NCBI GenBank assembly: GCA_015501075.1
Contig: JADNYJ010000008.1
Location: 434,001 to 498,000 of the forward strand
Direction: 5' to 3'
DNA: 64,000 nt
DNA from: Gymnopilus junonius
Lineage: Eukaryota > Basidiomycota > Agaricomycetes > Agaricales > Galerinaceae
The notes under the pieces were generated by a model, which was given only the letters and a program-made list of their open reading frames with translations, did no database searches and had not been told where the DNA came from. A program made the translations under genes and the position numbers. Shown here piece after piece: positions 1-11,845 of the stretch. How positions within the stretch are numbered: the stretch's first letter is position 1; every line of letters starts with the position of its first letter.

Positions 1-1446
1 TGTGGCAAGAGGATCATCACCATCAGTATGACAAACTTCATCCACTGTGAAAGACGCACCTCTTTCGAATTCGGGTCCAGTGAGCACCGCGCATGTTGAA
101 TAACCAGATCCACCCCTGCAATATTTTAGTGTAAATTGCAATAAATAGGACAGAACTTCCAATCCACCACGAACCATCCATCAAAGGCACCGCCTTGGAA
201 TTCGTACACAGCGTTTAGGTCTTGAGGATTATACTGTTCATGTGATCCCCAGAAGTACCTGTTCATAAATATTCAGAAATGGGCATCGAGAGCCTGAGTT
301 AGATATACCGCTTACTCTGGGACGGCGTCGGAAGCCCAGGTGTACGGATTCGAGCAATCAAAACCATTAGGATATGAGTCGTATCCGTAAACATTTACAC
401 TCAAGTAATGGCCTCCTGGCCAAGCGTCATTTGTTGTAAGCGGAAGAGTTACCCCTGCATCTCTCTGCAGAACCGAAATTTAGCGTTCAAGATTTGAAGA
501 CAATGCGGACATAGACCTACCCATGCTTGCATGAGTTTTTCTTCGTACACATAATCTTCGGTGTACGGTGCTTGGAATCCACTGTATTCATTTTCTGACT
601 AGAAACGTTTAAAATTTAAGGATGATTTTACAGGAGTTCGAGTATACCTGAACCAGAATAACAGGGCCACCGTCCGTGATCTGGTTGGCAGCTATTTTTG
701 AACCGACGGCTTGGATGTAACCAGCGTAAGCGTCCAGGTAAGTTTGGTTAGAAGTCCTCCATAAGCCAGGTGTGTAGGTTCCCCATCCTGGGAACCCTCC
801 AGCCGTTGTTTCTGCATTGATGTAGGGTCTGTGACTGATTGTTAATAAAGAACGAGCTGAGAAGCAGGACAGTTACCCTGGTCGTGCAATAAGATAAAGG
901 CCAGCTTCCTTCGCAGCATCGAAGAAGGGTTGCAGATCCCGGAAACCTTCAAAAGAGATTTCTCCACGTTTAGGTTCGAGGATGCCCCAGAAAATGTAGA
1001 AAGACACGGCGTTGAACCCCATAGCCCTGGAAGTTGCTCAATAAATGGAATCTAAATCTAAAATATTACGATGCTGACTTTATCTTTTGGAAAATATCGA
1101 GATGAAGGCTCTGAACAGGCATTCTGTCGCGAAAAAAAAAACATTGAGACTATAATCGCAGTAACGGAGAAAGCTGCTGACCGGTAGGGATGAACTTCAC
1201 CACTCCAAAGCATAACGCGCTTGCCATTGACGAAATAAGAGTACTCATCCCAGGTAACCTTAAGAGATCTAAGTGAGATGCAGCCTGCAGAGCGAGAAGG
1301 CTTGAACTCACATTTGTCTGCAGACCATCGGTGAGCACCTGCCTGGGAGCTGGCGAGCGACGAGCTAGCTTTCGCGAATCATTGCTCTCTGCGGCAACAA
1401 AGACCGCGCAAATTAGAGCAAGAAGCTTCAAAAGCATCGACTTCAT
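1..1446 (-). CDS. beta-galactosidase, GH35 (5' part, runs off window)
   Basis: Secreted glycoside hydrolase family 35 enzyme that removes terminal beta-galactosyl residues from plant or fungal polysaccharides. The start at 1446 gives a signal peptide ([21 protein letters not shown]). Exon 1 is 1312-1446 and exon 2 starts at 1258 with [20 protein letters not shown], the usual GH35 entry ([13 protein letters not shown]..SGEvHPyR). Later exons encode [33 protein letters not shown] and [10 protein letters not shown]; the glutamate of ENEY is the acid/base position of the family. Introns are 50-70 nt. The nucleophile region and C-terminal domains lie beyond position 1. Seen: motifs and splice sites. 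Known: GH35 function. Inferred: extracellular role. Confidence 0.93.
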
Positions 1447-1503
1447 TGACGAGAGCGGGGTTAAAATGTCCGAGCTTCCTTGCCCTAAACTCGATGGATC
1501 GAC

Positions 1504-1511
1504 CTTTTATA
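1504..1511 (-). promoter_or_regulatory. TATA box of the GH35 gene
   Basis: TATAAAAG on the minus strand, 58 nt before the start codon at 1446, a normal spacing for fungal TATA promoters with a short leader. Confidence 0.55.
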
Positions 1512-2599
1512 GATGAAACTAGATCTCGAAGTTCAAGAATTGGGGCATGCTTTGCTGCTCAATGTCCGGTTTGTCGGAAGCACATGTGATGGGATGCTTT
1601 CTATATAGGCGAGCGAGATGGACGAAATGACATTACAAGTCGAAAGGAAGCCGAAGCATTACATCGATGACAATGAGCTTGGGCATTACACACGAGATGC
1701 GCCCTCATGTGATGAGTGATTGGCGTTGACCACGAACTGCGATGCGCCGAGTATTCCGCTACGCTTGTCAGAAAGAACTGGGGTCCTGAGGCCTGCTACA
1801 GATGCAGTTAGGTAGCACGAGCCAATATATGGTGCTATGTTGGGGATGTAGTATAGTGAATGGCTTGAATAAACTGTGACTGACTGAGAGCAAGATTCAG
1901 AAGGCCGAGTATTTCCCGATTTTTCAGAATAGCTAGACGCAAAAGTATGAAGGTGTTGCTATATCCGATAATCCGCCGCGAGACTGTCCTACGAAGCATT
2001 CTATACCGCAGAAATCATGGACACTTAATAGGGCCATATATCAGTAAACTGGGTCACGAAAGGACAAGAAGTTAGCTGAGCAGCTTACGCATTGTTCCTT
2101 TAGCCCTAAATTTTTACAGTGCGACCAAACCGTGAACATTGCCTGCCGATCGAGCAAGCCCTTTAAATCAAATAACCTTCATTAGAAAGTCGTAATAGAG
2201 CACGCCAGAGAGCAGGGATAGAAACCAAATAGAAGGTCTCTAATCCTGGAGAATGGTAATCGTAGCCTTTCAAAATTCAAATTGAAATTCAACCGGGGTC
2301 TTTAACATCATGTGACTCACGCTCATACGCTCACGGCCGAAAGCGGTCCGGCCATGATCGGCAAATTGATTCCAAATTCCAAAGACTCAACCACCACGGG
2401 TCTTGCGCCTTGCAGCAGTAAGTCCTTTGACTACAACTCTCAAGAACCATGATTACGGCACCATCGCTGAAAGATTGCACGACCTTTAGATATAACTCTT
2501 TTGAGGCCACTGTCCGGATTGCCGGCTGTATAGCTATATCTTTCTCACACCATTTGGCGTCGTATACAGAAAAACTCGAAAACAGCTGACAATTCATAA
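1512..2599. other. divergent intergenic region
   Basis: Lies between the GH35 gene (minus) and the F-box-like gene (plus). Only short unconvincing open frames are present, and I see no repeat or RNA gene. Confidence 0.5.
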
Positions 2600-4195
2600 A
2601 TGCACAGTTGCTTGCATATACCAGAAATTCTTCTGAACATTTTTAATGACGTGCTGTCGGATGAGGGGTCGACTTTAGACCGGAAGAGCGTCCTTGCCCT
2701 TGTCAGAACATGTCGAATGTTCAGCGGACCCGCTTTGCAAGTCCTATGGCACACAATTTACAACCCAATTCCTCTTCTTTTCACCATGCCAGCTGATCTT
2801 TTGCAAATAGAGGAAATCGACGAGCGGCATAGCGATTTTGGCAGATGTCGGACCCTCGTGAGTAGGCTGCATGTCAGACACTGGGACTTACAAACAAAAT
2901 TTGCCATTTGACAGACATTCAAACGCGACCCTAATCCTGAATATTGGAAAAGGTTCGATACCTACGCTCCATTTGTGCATAAAATGGGCTTTCTGGATCA
3001 GAAGAGTCGATATTGGGCAAACTTCCTTGTCTTGTCGCACAGGGTATGCCGAGTGCTCTCGCAAAGGAGTCTACAAGCAGCCCTTCTCCCGGGACTCCAA
3101 TCCCTTAATGTTTCCAGCAATGACCTTCCTTACATCTCATTCTTCTTCAACCCTCATTTGCGGAGCATCAGGCTTGTCATGAGTCCTGACCTTATCACCC
3201 CCCTCTGCATCCTTGCTGCCGAGATACCCATCCACGCGCCCAATCTTGAGCGCCTGCAACTTGTAGAGAACACTGCTTGGCAACCGGCTCAAAAAGTTCT
3301 CTTCAAGCCTGGACTATCCAAGTTGTTGTACACCTTGAACCTCCGAGAGTTCACTTGCGACTTCATTGAACTCGACGACGAGCTGATATGGTGTCTTTTA
3401 ACAATGCCTTCTTTAATTGTCATAGGCATCTCGACGGACATACTTACGCTCAAACAAAATCTTCTTCGCCACCCCCTCAAAGAACCTCGAATAACTTCGT
3501 TTAATCTCTGGTGCGATACCTTCAAGAAAGGCGCCCTGGTATCAGTAGCTTCCCTCCTTCATCCAGATAACATGACTGCCCTCCGCATCACTTTTACCGC
3601 CCCTTCCAGTCATCCGCCTGCAGAAGAACTCTCAGGATTTCTTGCAATAATTGGGAAACAGTGCTCCCCGTCTCTTCTTGCTGACTTGCAGCTTGACACT
3701 GCTGCAAGCCGTCACCCAGCTGCAGCCATCACCTTCAACATGATAAGAAATCTCCTACCATTTTCCCACCTTCGGAATCTCAACTTTTCCGCACACCCGT
3801 TTGATTTGACTGACGACGAAATCAAACAGCTAGCCATGGCCTGGCCTCTACTCGAGACTCTATGTGTAAATACTGACCCACTTGCTGGCCCACCTCCTCA
3901 GACATCACTCAATGGTCTCTTATGGCTAGCGACATATTGCAGACAGCTCAAATCCCTGGAATTCAGATTCGATGAAACATGTGGACAGGTGCTTCCGGAG
4001 GAGATGGGAGCCGCCGCCAACCACCGCCTTCTATTCTTGTCTGTTGGTTCCTCTCTTATCGAGAATCCGGACAAAGTAGCCAAGTTCCTCGCCTGCACTT
4101 TTCCGGGTTTGTCTCTCCTTATGTTCTCTCATTCTTCCGATGATATCAATCATGAGCGGTGGAGCGAGGTGCAAGCCCAGATCCAATTTGCATAA
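2600..4195 (+). CDS. F-box/LRR-like protein, full copy
   Basis: Predicted substrate adaptor of an SCF-type ubiquitin ligase. Two exons, 2600-2857 and 2915-4195, encode 512 aa; the 57-nt intron (GTGAGT...CAG) restores the frame TFKRDPNPEYWKRF. The N-terminus HSCLHIPEILLNIFNDVLSD...LVRTCRMFSGPALQVLW is a degenerate F-box (L-P-E-I-L..I followed by a VC/TC..F...AL..LW stretch), as in many agaricomycete F-box families. The rest is leucine-rich with regularly spaced LxxLxL segments (HAPNLERLQLV, LRNLNFSAHPFDL, CRQLKSLEF), suggesting an LRR-like solenoid. It heads an accessory island and its 3' end is duplicated twice downstream. The substrate is unknown. Confidence 0.75.
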
Positions 4196-5097
4196 TTGTA
4201 TGGTTATCATAGAACGCAAAGCCATTTTCCGTAAATCGTATCGGTGTTTGTTCACGGAACAAAGGCATGCCGCGTATAAGATAATGACTAGGGATGATAT
4301 CAACTACTTCGAAGTTACCCGTGGTAAGCAATCTCTTATTGTATCGGGCGTCAAAGGAACAAACGTAATTGTGTACTTATAGGACTTGCCGAAATTTGAT
4401 AAACGTGATATCGCTTCCTAGAAAGACTTCAAAAAATGTTCGAAAGCGGCAAGTTTCAACTCAGGTAGGCGATTGTTTGCTACATAGAATGTGACACTTT
4501 TTTGAAGTAGATATAGCACCTCTCATTAAACAGCGAATTCAATGCAGATAACCTTCGTGTTGAGTCAGTGAGTGGCTGTCCCTGAAACAGCATAAATACC
4601 GGTAAACCCCGTTTTTGCAGCGGGTGCTACATACGACATACACAGTCTTGACTCTTGAAGGAGCGTGTAGCGAATAATGATCGACGAAGCATAACTTCCA
4701 AGGTCCCCCACAGACCTAGGTAAACCTTAAACCTCATGAAAGCCATGACAATTTCTCTGGCTCACACCTCTTGTACTCACGGTTTTCGAGTCATAGACTC
4801 CTTGTGCCCCCCGGTTCTTTTCCTGTCCTTGTGCTTGTGACTCTCTGGGACAGCCGCTGCTTTGCACAAAAAAAAATTTTGTTTTTACATGTGGAACGGT
4901 TGGCTCGGTCCCCGAAACCCTTTCGATGTGTTGACAACATGACTGTCGCTTGATTTTTGGTACAATACCAATTCGGAGACGATAAATTATACAGCTGATC
5001 TTGCTGTGTATATGGCTCGATTTGGTTCCTGCGGTGAGATTTAATCAGTTATTGATGAAGCTTGCCGATTGTCAGCAACTTGGTTTTGCTGCAGTTG
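3702..5097 (+). repeat. segmental duplication, copy A1
   Basis: Covers the last ~490 nt of the F-box-like gene plus ~900 nt of downstream non-coding DNA. It matches 16695-18040 almost base for base, with scattered substitutions and small indels, for example the shared stretch around the TAA stop and the stretch with TAAACCCCGTTTTTGCAGCG. Conservation of the non-coding part as strongly as the coding part points to a fairly recent DNA-level duplication. The 900 nt after the stop contain no recognisable gene. Confidence 0.85.
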
Positions 5098-5280
5098 CCC
5101 TTTGTCTCTTCTTATGTTTTCTCACCCTTCTGATAATGTCCAGTGTGGGCTCTGAAGCGAAGTGCAGGCTCAGATCCGAGGCGCGTAACTTCATATCTAT
5201 TCATAGAATGCAAAGCCTTTTTCTCCGCAAATTGTATCGTCATTTGTTCGCGGAACAAAGGCACGCCGTTTCCTTGCATT
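5098..5280 (+). pseudogene. tandem remnant of the F-box gene 3' end
   Basis: Repeats, in degraded form, the C-terminal coding end and the start of the 3' flank of the upstream gene: TTTGTCTCTTCTTATGTTTTCTCACCCTTC here corresponds to the FSHSSDD end at 4108-4140, followed by the shared CGGAACAAAGGCA(T/C)GCCG flank. The stop and reading frame are not maintained. It shows the same 3' segment has been copied more than once. Confidence 0.7.
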
Positions 5281-6643
5281 CTAAGGCCATAGCTTGTGGG
5301 CAGTAGGCACACAATTTCAGGGCATTCAAATCATACTCAGGGTAAGTAGCCTATTCTTGTTCCGGGCGCCAGAGATCTTAACACAAACTTCAAGCCAATG
5401 TCAATTGTCCGGAAATGCTCGACCTGGTTCAAGCATTAGTGGACCCGTGCTCTAGTCGCAAGTCGAGGGATCTTCCAGGCCAAATCCAATATGGACTTCC
5501 GCGTGCAGGCTAAGTAGCGAGAAAGCAATTGTGATTGTGTTGCCGGAATTTTTGTTATCAAGTGCTTAATGATCCATTTCATTAGCGCTGTATCCCCATC
5601 CAGCTGATTATCACGGTTCTGTGAAAGGCTTCTTGTCGACGAACCTCTGAGCCCATTGCTGACTGCGGATATTGGACAAAGTTACTTTGTCTAACCTAGC
5701 ACTTAACAATCTGCCGTCACTACACTGCATTTTGACCGCGTTTTCTTGAAGGCGACGTTCCGCCTCTTGTTGAGCCTCTTTCATTGGTGTCCTATGGCAG
5801 TAAACCATGTCAACGTGGTCTGCGACAAATGCTACGAAATTTAGATTTCTATGTTGTCTTCGACTTCATGACTCGTCTTCCTGTCCCAGGAACCTTTGGA
5901 ATAAATTCCGATCACCTACCCAACTCTGTCTTGGGCAATAATTTTGGGATAATCGTTGAGTTTTGTGCGAGGTTCTTTTGACCGTGCATGCGGAGCAAGT
6001 GCTCGTCCCTCCCCCCCAGCATATATTTTGGGGCCTCTATGTCGACTTCAAGAACTGCCCATGTGTGTGCCCTGTGAACGGCTTTTGGGGTGTATGTTCA
6101 AACAAAATCGTCTGTGCTAAGCACGGTTAGGTCTGGGAAATTCTCGTTTACATCATTATTCTGTATTTGCCAACGAAGTACATGTTCACTGCGGGCGCCG
6201 ATGAGGTCTGTATTTATAGACTGGGTATTTAATGCACTCCTCAAATTGTTTTACAGTCGACTCACCAGTGATTAAAAACAATTATTGTGACCCAAGTTAG
6301 AGAAGTATGGAGTATAAGCCGATTTCCAGGTGTCTCCATAAATTAGAGCAGCTTCCATTCTTCGCGGCGTTATCAAAGGTCCCTGCTTGGTATTTGATTT
6401 TTCAGCTCTCTGGTTGCTTCTGTGTCTAGCCAAATGGGAGTTTCCCAGCTGAGTGTATCATAGCGTGGTTTTTCTCTCACGACAAAGTAGTGACTTGTAC
6501 ACCTGTGCACAAATTCGGCAAGGTCTTTCTCGCGACGACATCCAGATCATTCAGACCTGGCTGACTTGAGCGCCGTACAGCACGTAGAATGCTCAAGAGA
6601 CTGATGATCCAATTTTGTCGAAATTTTGATGGATCTTGAATCT
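5281..6643. other. gene-poor stretch between F-box remnant and Family B copy 1
   Basis: Only short frames (for example 5611-5808 minus, 65 codons) without supporting splice structure or family resemblance. No RNA gene or structured repeat seen. Confidence 0.45.
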
Positions 6644-6652
6644 TATATAAAG
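6644..6652 (+). promoter_or_regulatory. TATA box of Family B copy 1
   Basis: TATATAAAG 65-73 nt before the ATG at 6717. Copy 3 has TATAAA at 18441, 52-57 nt before its ATG, and copy 2 has TATAAAAA at 11846. The recurrence in three paralogues supports it as the core promoter. Confidence 0.6.
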
Positions 6653-6716
6653 CCCTCGAGGTACCCCCACCTTTTTCTAACAATATCCTACTTGTTTTTT
6701 GATTCCCTGCCAACCA

Positions 6717-7612
6717 ATGGATCAGCTTGCTGTTTCTCATATCGCTCATTCCCAATCCCCCGGTGGTCGTCCGGTGAGCCTTCGTCCCTAACAGACTTAA
6801 GATTGATCAGGCTAATATTCATTATGTTAACGAATTTTTTTCAATTTGCCCGCAAGTAGAGGGGTTCTGCTGTTACGTTGCGCAAGCCCGAGAGAGGATT
6901 TATTTACGCGGGAGCGGGAATGCCTACTGCCAGTATTATGCAGGCTGGCAGTCCCACTGTAATTTTTGCAAGTGAGGTAGCGACAGTCCCTCATTGGCCG
7001 GTAAAGTGGTTTCGGGTTATCAATTTATCTTGTTGCTAATTTTTCGGTGTCAGGACGTTCAGGTTACGCCTCAGGCAGAATACAGATACAGGGTGATGGT
7101 TACTTTATCCGAGAAATATGCGGATATACGAGCAAACGGTGCACCTGTATCACCTAAAAGGAAGGGTGGTCTTATACACCACTCTGCTTTATCTCGGAGG
7201 CGCGACGGCCCTGCACTTTCTACTACCGACTGGGCGGTTCGTAATTTGATTCTTCTTAGATTTGATGCTAAATTAATCTTTGAATGGTCATTTCATTCTA
7301 TAATCAGCCTGGTAACACGGCCTACCTTTTAAAAACTCATACTTATACTGGGAACGAGGGAGCAACTGAAACAATTGTTCAGGGAGAATGCGTTTACATC
7401 CGGTCTTATCCTCGAAGTCTAAAGTCGGCTGTGAGTATGCATTATTGATCACAAAAAATCATACAGTTCTGACACAGTCAACATCCCTTCCTGTCCAGAA
7501 CCTTACCTCAAACCCGTCGATGGCTTACTATTCATTTCAAAGGACAACAGAGACAGTCGCCAAAAAAGTATGGCTCTCTGCCGAGAAGATCCATGAGGCG
7601 TATTTGGTATAA
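6717..7612 (+). CDS. Family B protein, copy 1 (unknown function)
   Basis: I do not recognise this family. Five exons, 6717-6773, 6860-7000, 7054-7236, 7308-7430 and 7499-7612, give 205 aa with all introns in phase 0. The structure is supported by exon-by-exon alignment with copy 3: MDQLAVSHIAHSQSPGGRP / MAAIAHIPAPQAPGARP; LRKPERGFIYAG / LQRPERGFVYGG; EYRYRV, GGLIHHSALS / GGLIPHSALS and TDW; NTAYLLKTHTYT / DIAYLLKTHSYI; C-terminus FQR...WLSAEKIHEAYLV. No signal peptide or membrane segment is evident. The exon 3 donor is GTTCGT in both copies. The last exon could instead begin at 7478 (also in frame). It sits between the F-box gene and kinase K1; the same order F-box, B, kinase recurs downstream. 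This copy looks intact. Confidence 0.72.
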
Positions 7613-8142
7613 TGTGCATTATTGGATCTAAAGAACGAGTTTCTCAAGGCTTCGGAAAATCTTTCAGAGTCGAGGATATCGATGCCGTAGTCTGTTTAAA
7701 GTTTGTAAAGATGTCAGTACATAAACACAATGGAACGTACGTGCCTACTACGGGATACGTCAACTGCCTTGAAATATCGTGATTATCTCGACATTCCAAT
7801 CCATGCCCATAGGATAGCCATGACGCGCTTGCTGGTGTCTTGACATCGCTTGCGTGTAGAAACTGGTCGAAAAGAAGGAATACCAAGACAAAGCAGGCTG
7901 TGCCGACTCTGTGGTGATGCTGTGGAGGACGAACCGTATGCAATTGGCTACTGTATGTAGACGAACCCCAGCCTGTTCCTTAATGGGACCACATGCTGGT
8001 ACTAATCATCATATTATCATCATAACATTTGACTGCAAAGTTCGGCTCAGGTCGAGTGTGAGAACGTATCACGTAATGAATATTCAGCAATTTACGTCGT
8101 TGTTTGCTCCGTCTTCTGAACCACCAGCAGCTGAGTTTAGAT
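7613..8142. other. intergenic, Family B copy 1 to kinase K1
   Basis: No convincing gene. A 99-codon minus-strand frame (7644-7943) has a hydrophobic N-terminal part but no conservation in the other blocks. Confidence 0.4.
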
Positions 8143-9729
8143 ATGAAGGTAGGTTTATCAAGGGAACCTTGCCGTGTTTTATATATATAATTTTACTCTA
8201 GGAACCTTTTGGTGCCCTTGAAATACCATTTTCATTCGAGAGTGGCCATCAATTCGACCTCGATGAATGTGACAAATTCTGGCATGCACCAGATACAATC
8301 TCGTGGTTTCAAGAACGCGGATATACGTACCGACCTCAAGATGGCGATGGATCTGCCCTGCTTCCATTTTTGGCGAACTTACTGAAGTTGATTATCCATA
8401 TGCCTATTATGATTCGTCTGGAGACATACCGCAGGGCGCTTTGGATGTGTCCGTAAGCCCAATTTCATTCTGCCAGTTTACGTAGAAGTGACTTTTTTTC
8501 TACAAGGGTAAGGTTTTGTTTGCGCAAGATTCCCATAGCCGACATGTCGCTATCAAGCTCATCCGGACTAACACGGATGAGCACCGCATCCTCCGTTTCT
8601 TAAGCCAGCAAAGCCTAGAAACTCTGAAAGAAAACTGTCTTATACCTGCCCTGGATTTTCTTCACAATGAGGAATTTACCTTTGTGGTGATGCCTAGGTA
8701 GGTCATTTTGCCTGTATGTGCCTGTATATATAGAACACTCTTCAACGTACAGATGGGGTTCCGCAATCCATTTACCCTTAGTAAATCGCGCGAGAGATGT
8801 CCTTCATATCATTCGTTGTATGTTAAAGGTGGGCATCTGCAGAAACGGAAGGGATCGATCAATTTTGATCATACTCATCAGGCGTTGGCATTTCTGCACG
8901 AGAACAATATCTCACATGGTGTAAGCATGTTTCTTGTGCCCCTCATTCCTCGAAGTGCACTTATCACCCAACAGGATGTCAATCAAAGCAATGTTCTAGT
9001 CAACCACTTTTCTGATTCTGAAGTCCTGGAGCAAAACCTCGTTCGCGCGAATCTACGATCCCAAGGATTGTTGTTATATGCACTTTTTGATTTTGATTTC
9101 TCCGTCATGTTGCCATTAGAAGGCGATCGAACCAAATATCGGCTGCCATATGTGCGGTCCTGGGGTACATTTAATTGTACGATGGACACTGCTCAAGGCG
9201 AATTCGATTATAATCCCTTCGTCATGGACGTGGGCACCATGGGCGTCCGCTTTTGCAAGCATTACCAAGTAAGCGTGTCATATCTCTCTCATCATAGTAT
9301 AAGCATGTTAATTTCCTCTTTGCCTAGCATCTTACGGGCGAAATACCAATGTTGGCCCCTCTCCTGGATAGGATGACGACTCGCAATCTCCAGCGCCGAT
9401 TTACAGCGTTCGAGGCCTTGCATTTCTTTGAGGCCATGTATTCTCAGTTAACGGAAGATGATCTAGGACAGCTAGTTGAGACACGCTTTGAATTTATGGA
9501 ACTTGACCTACTATATGACGAGTACGATAGGTGGAAGCGCGTTCCCAAGGCTTTTGCAGAGAAATGGGACGCTTACAGAGAGCCACCGATTCCATGGACA
9601 ACGAAAACCCTTAGAGCAATCTGCAGGAAACCATGGATGTGCCATGTCGTTCCTTGGATTAGATGGACTTTCTCCGTAATCTGGAATGTCCCTCGGCAGT
9701 TTTATGCTTCTCGCATAATGAACAATTGA
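8143..9729 (+). CDS. HGD/DFD-type protein kinase K1, frame interrupted once
   Basis: Eukaryotic-like protein kinase of a lineage-expanded agaricomycete family. Seven coding exons: 8143-8148, 8202-8452, 8507-8697, 8753-8828, 8882-8920, 8975-9268, 9328-9729, about 419 aa. Exon 1 is only ATGAAG. Visible kinase features: GKVLFAQDSHSRHVAIKLI (strand beta3 lysine in VAIK), ISHGDVNQSNVLVNHF (catalytic HGD and N), LFDFDFSVML (DFD in place of DFG). The C-terminal lobe keeps GEIPMLAPLLDRMTTRNLQRRFTAFEAL, the usual RxTAxEAL end of a kinase fold. Exon 2 needs one extra base near the T-run at 8367-8371 to keep frame between ERGYTYRPQ and FGELTEVDYPYAYYD; every other exon is intact. Either a sequence error or a recent null. 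Substrate unknown. Confidence 0.78.
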
Positions 9730-9768
9730 TTAAACTGCTACATATCTGCTGATTTTTCTCCAAGTTAT

Positions 9769-9990
9769 GGACTACGAAAGTACTTCAAACCATTTTCAGG
9801 ATATCATGGATATGCCATATCGTTCCACAGTTCTGTTGGTTCTTCAAATTATCGTCTTCTCCTCGCCAGTTATATACATACATATTACATGTTTTGTTGC
9901 CTGGAACTCGAATGGACGATGATATTTATACCATGTATAACGTATACCTTATTTTATACCCCATCAGAACAAGCAAAAAATTATACACTT
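9769..9990 (+). pseudogene. 3'-terminal fragment of a K3-like kinase
   Basis: From ACTACGAAAGTACTTC onward it follows the last ~150 coding nt and the 3' flank of K3 (14580-14790): the codons for TTKVL..PWICHVVPWF.WFF and then the shared GAA(C/T)T(C/T)GAAT(G/A)GACGAT and (C)AAAAAAT stretch. No upstream kinase exons precede it. With K2 it reproduces the tail-to-tail arrangement of K3 and K4. Confidence 0.75.
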
Positions 9991-10297
9991 AATTTAAGCT
10001 GGACTTGCGGCGAAGATTCAAGAGAAAGGCAAACCTATAGTATACGCAGCGTGTACTGTCAACTGCGACTACCTTTCAGGTAGGAATGGCGCCTTGACTG
10101 GTCGCCCACTCCTAGATCATAGTAGCTATAATAAGCACATGTTCAAATAAACGATAACATTTAACAGAAGAATACTTTTATGAGATACATCAAAACATTC
10201 AAAATGGCTTCCACGGACATAAACAGAGGAACCAATGATTGTGTGGGCATAAACCCTCCGAGAAACTCGTCCAAGTTCTGTGGAAGAGCCACCTAAT

Positions 10298-11590
10298 CTA
10301 GGGAACAGCGTAGCACATCCAGGGTCCTTTACAAATCGTTCGGAGAAATTTGGTTGTCCAAGGAATAGGGGCCTCTCTGAAGACTATCCACTTCTGAGCG
10401 AACTCCCCGGAAACATGCTTCCACCTGTTATAATCATAATACCTGACATGGGGTTCACGAAACTGCGTCTGAGCATAACACTCTAGCTCTTCCTCTGTAG
10501 CTGCAAAAACATACGACTCGTTGAAGAAATCGAGAACGTCAGGGGCAGTAAACCGATGATCAAGATCACGAGTTGTCATCTTATCAAGAAGTGGGGCTAA
10601 CTAACATTGGTATTTCACCGGTGAGATGCTAAAAGAAAGACTGACGTGCATCGCGGGCAATATGAAATAAAATATGCACTTACTTGATAGTCTAAACAAA
10701 AGCGAACACCCAGAATCCCAACATCTAGAACAAAGGGATTATAATCAAACTCGCTCTGAGCGGTATCCATAGTATAGTTGAAAGCCCCCCACGACCGCTG
10801 GTAGGGAAGTCGATACACCTTTCTATCGGCCTCAGGAGATAACATGACAGAAAAGTCAAAATCAAAAACCGCATAGGATAGCATTCCTTTTGACCGGAGA
10901 TTGACCCGAATCCAATTCTTGTCTAGGGCAATTGAATCTGAGAAATGGTTTACTAAAACATTCCTGTCATTAATGTCCTGCCAGAAGGACCTGAGCTCAG
11001 GTAAAAGGCGGTGAAATGTGGATGTGCTGCCGTGTGTACTAATATTGTGGTCACGGAGGAATACTAATGCCTAGGTTGAAATTGGAAAGATGCAGAATAA
11101 GGCTTGATAGCGTCATACCTTCAACATAGAATGCATGATCTCGAAGACCTCCCGAGCTTTACTTATCCAAGGAAGATGAATCGAAAAGCCCCACCTACAG
11201 ATATGGAGAAGATTAGTTGTTTTCACAACGATACCAAGCGACACACCTGGGCATGACAACAAAAACATAGATTCCATTTGGAAGAAAGTGTAGCACAGGA
11301 ATGAGGCAGTTTGATTTGAGGGTATATAAGCTTTGTTCGTCCGTGTCGGTCCGTACAATCTTAATAGCGAAATGTCGACCACGAGAGTCATGAGCAAACA
11401 ATATTTTTCCCTAAAAATAATGTAGGCGAAATATCGGCTTTTGTATAAAGAAAGGACTGAATAAGACTGACAGAGATATTTAAGGCCCCTTGTGGCATAA
11501 TCTCAGAACAATCGTAAGGTGCATATGGATAATTGGCTTCATGGAGTACTCCAGAAGGAGGTTGGGACTGTGGAGCTTGCGCTCCGGTTG
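10298..11590 (-). pseudogene. kinase K2, degenerate copy
   Basis: Closest to K4 and K5 but broken in several independent ways. Recognisable exons: the end of exon 2 (about 11471-11590, GVLHEANYPYAPYDCSEIMPQGALNIS, its 5' part replaced by unrelated sequence), exon 3 at 11247-11410 with a 27-nt deletion in the helix C region and FAIK for VAIK, exon 4 at 11119-11194, exon 5 near 11027-11070 whose donor GT is deleted, exon 6 at 10684-10977 (DINDRNVLVNHF, FDFDFS), and exon 7 at 10298-10630 with a four-base TTAG duplication causing a frameshift and a TAG where paralogues have Trp. The 3' flank to about 10170 also matches K4. Not expected to make an active kinase. Confidence 0.82.
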
Positions 11591-11845
11591 CGCACGGAAT
11601 TAGTCATTTTCATGCTCATAACGGATGCATGAAGATCCAGGAATTGAATGGTCGCTAGACGACCACAGGCAAGTTATTCCACCACTCAATTCATTTTATT
11701 TTTAGACACCTATGCATCAACTAACAGGCGCTCGTCGATCTCTCGTTGTCGAGCTCCCTACTTAAAAAGGACTCTCTGAGTCATTTCTATCTCTTCATCT
11801 TTATCCCTTCGAAATTTTTAAAAGAAAATTTATTGGCTAGTTAGG

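Noticed and set aside
7644..7943. Possible small secreted protein, 99 codons
   Set aside because: Hydrophobic stretch is not at the N-terminus, no clear cleavage site, no paralogue in the sister blocks.
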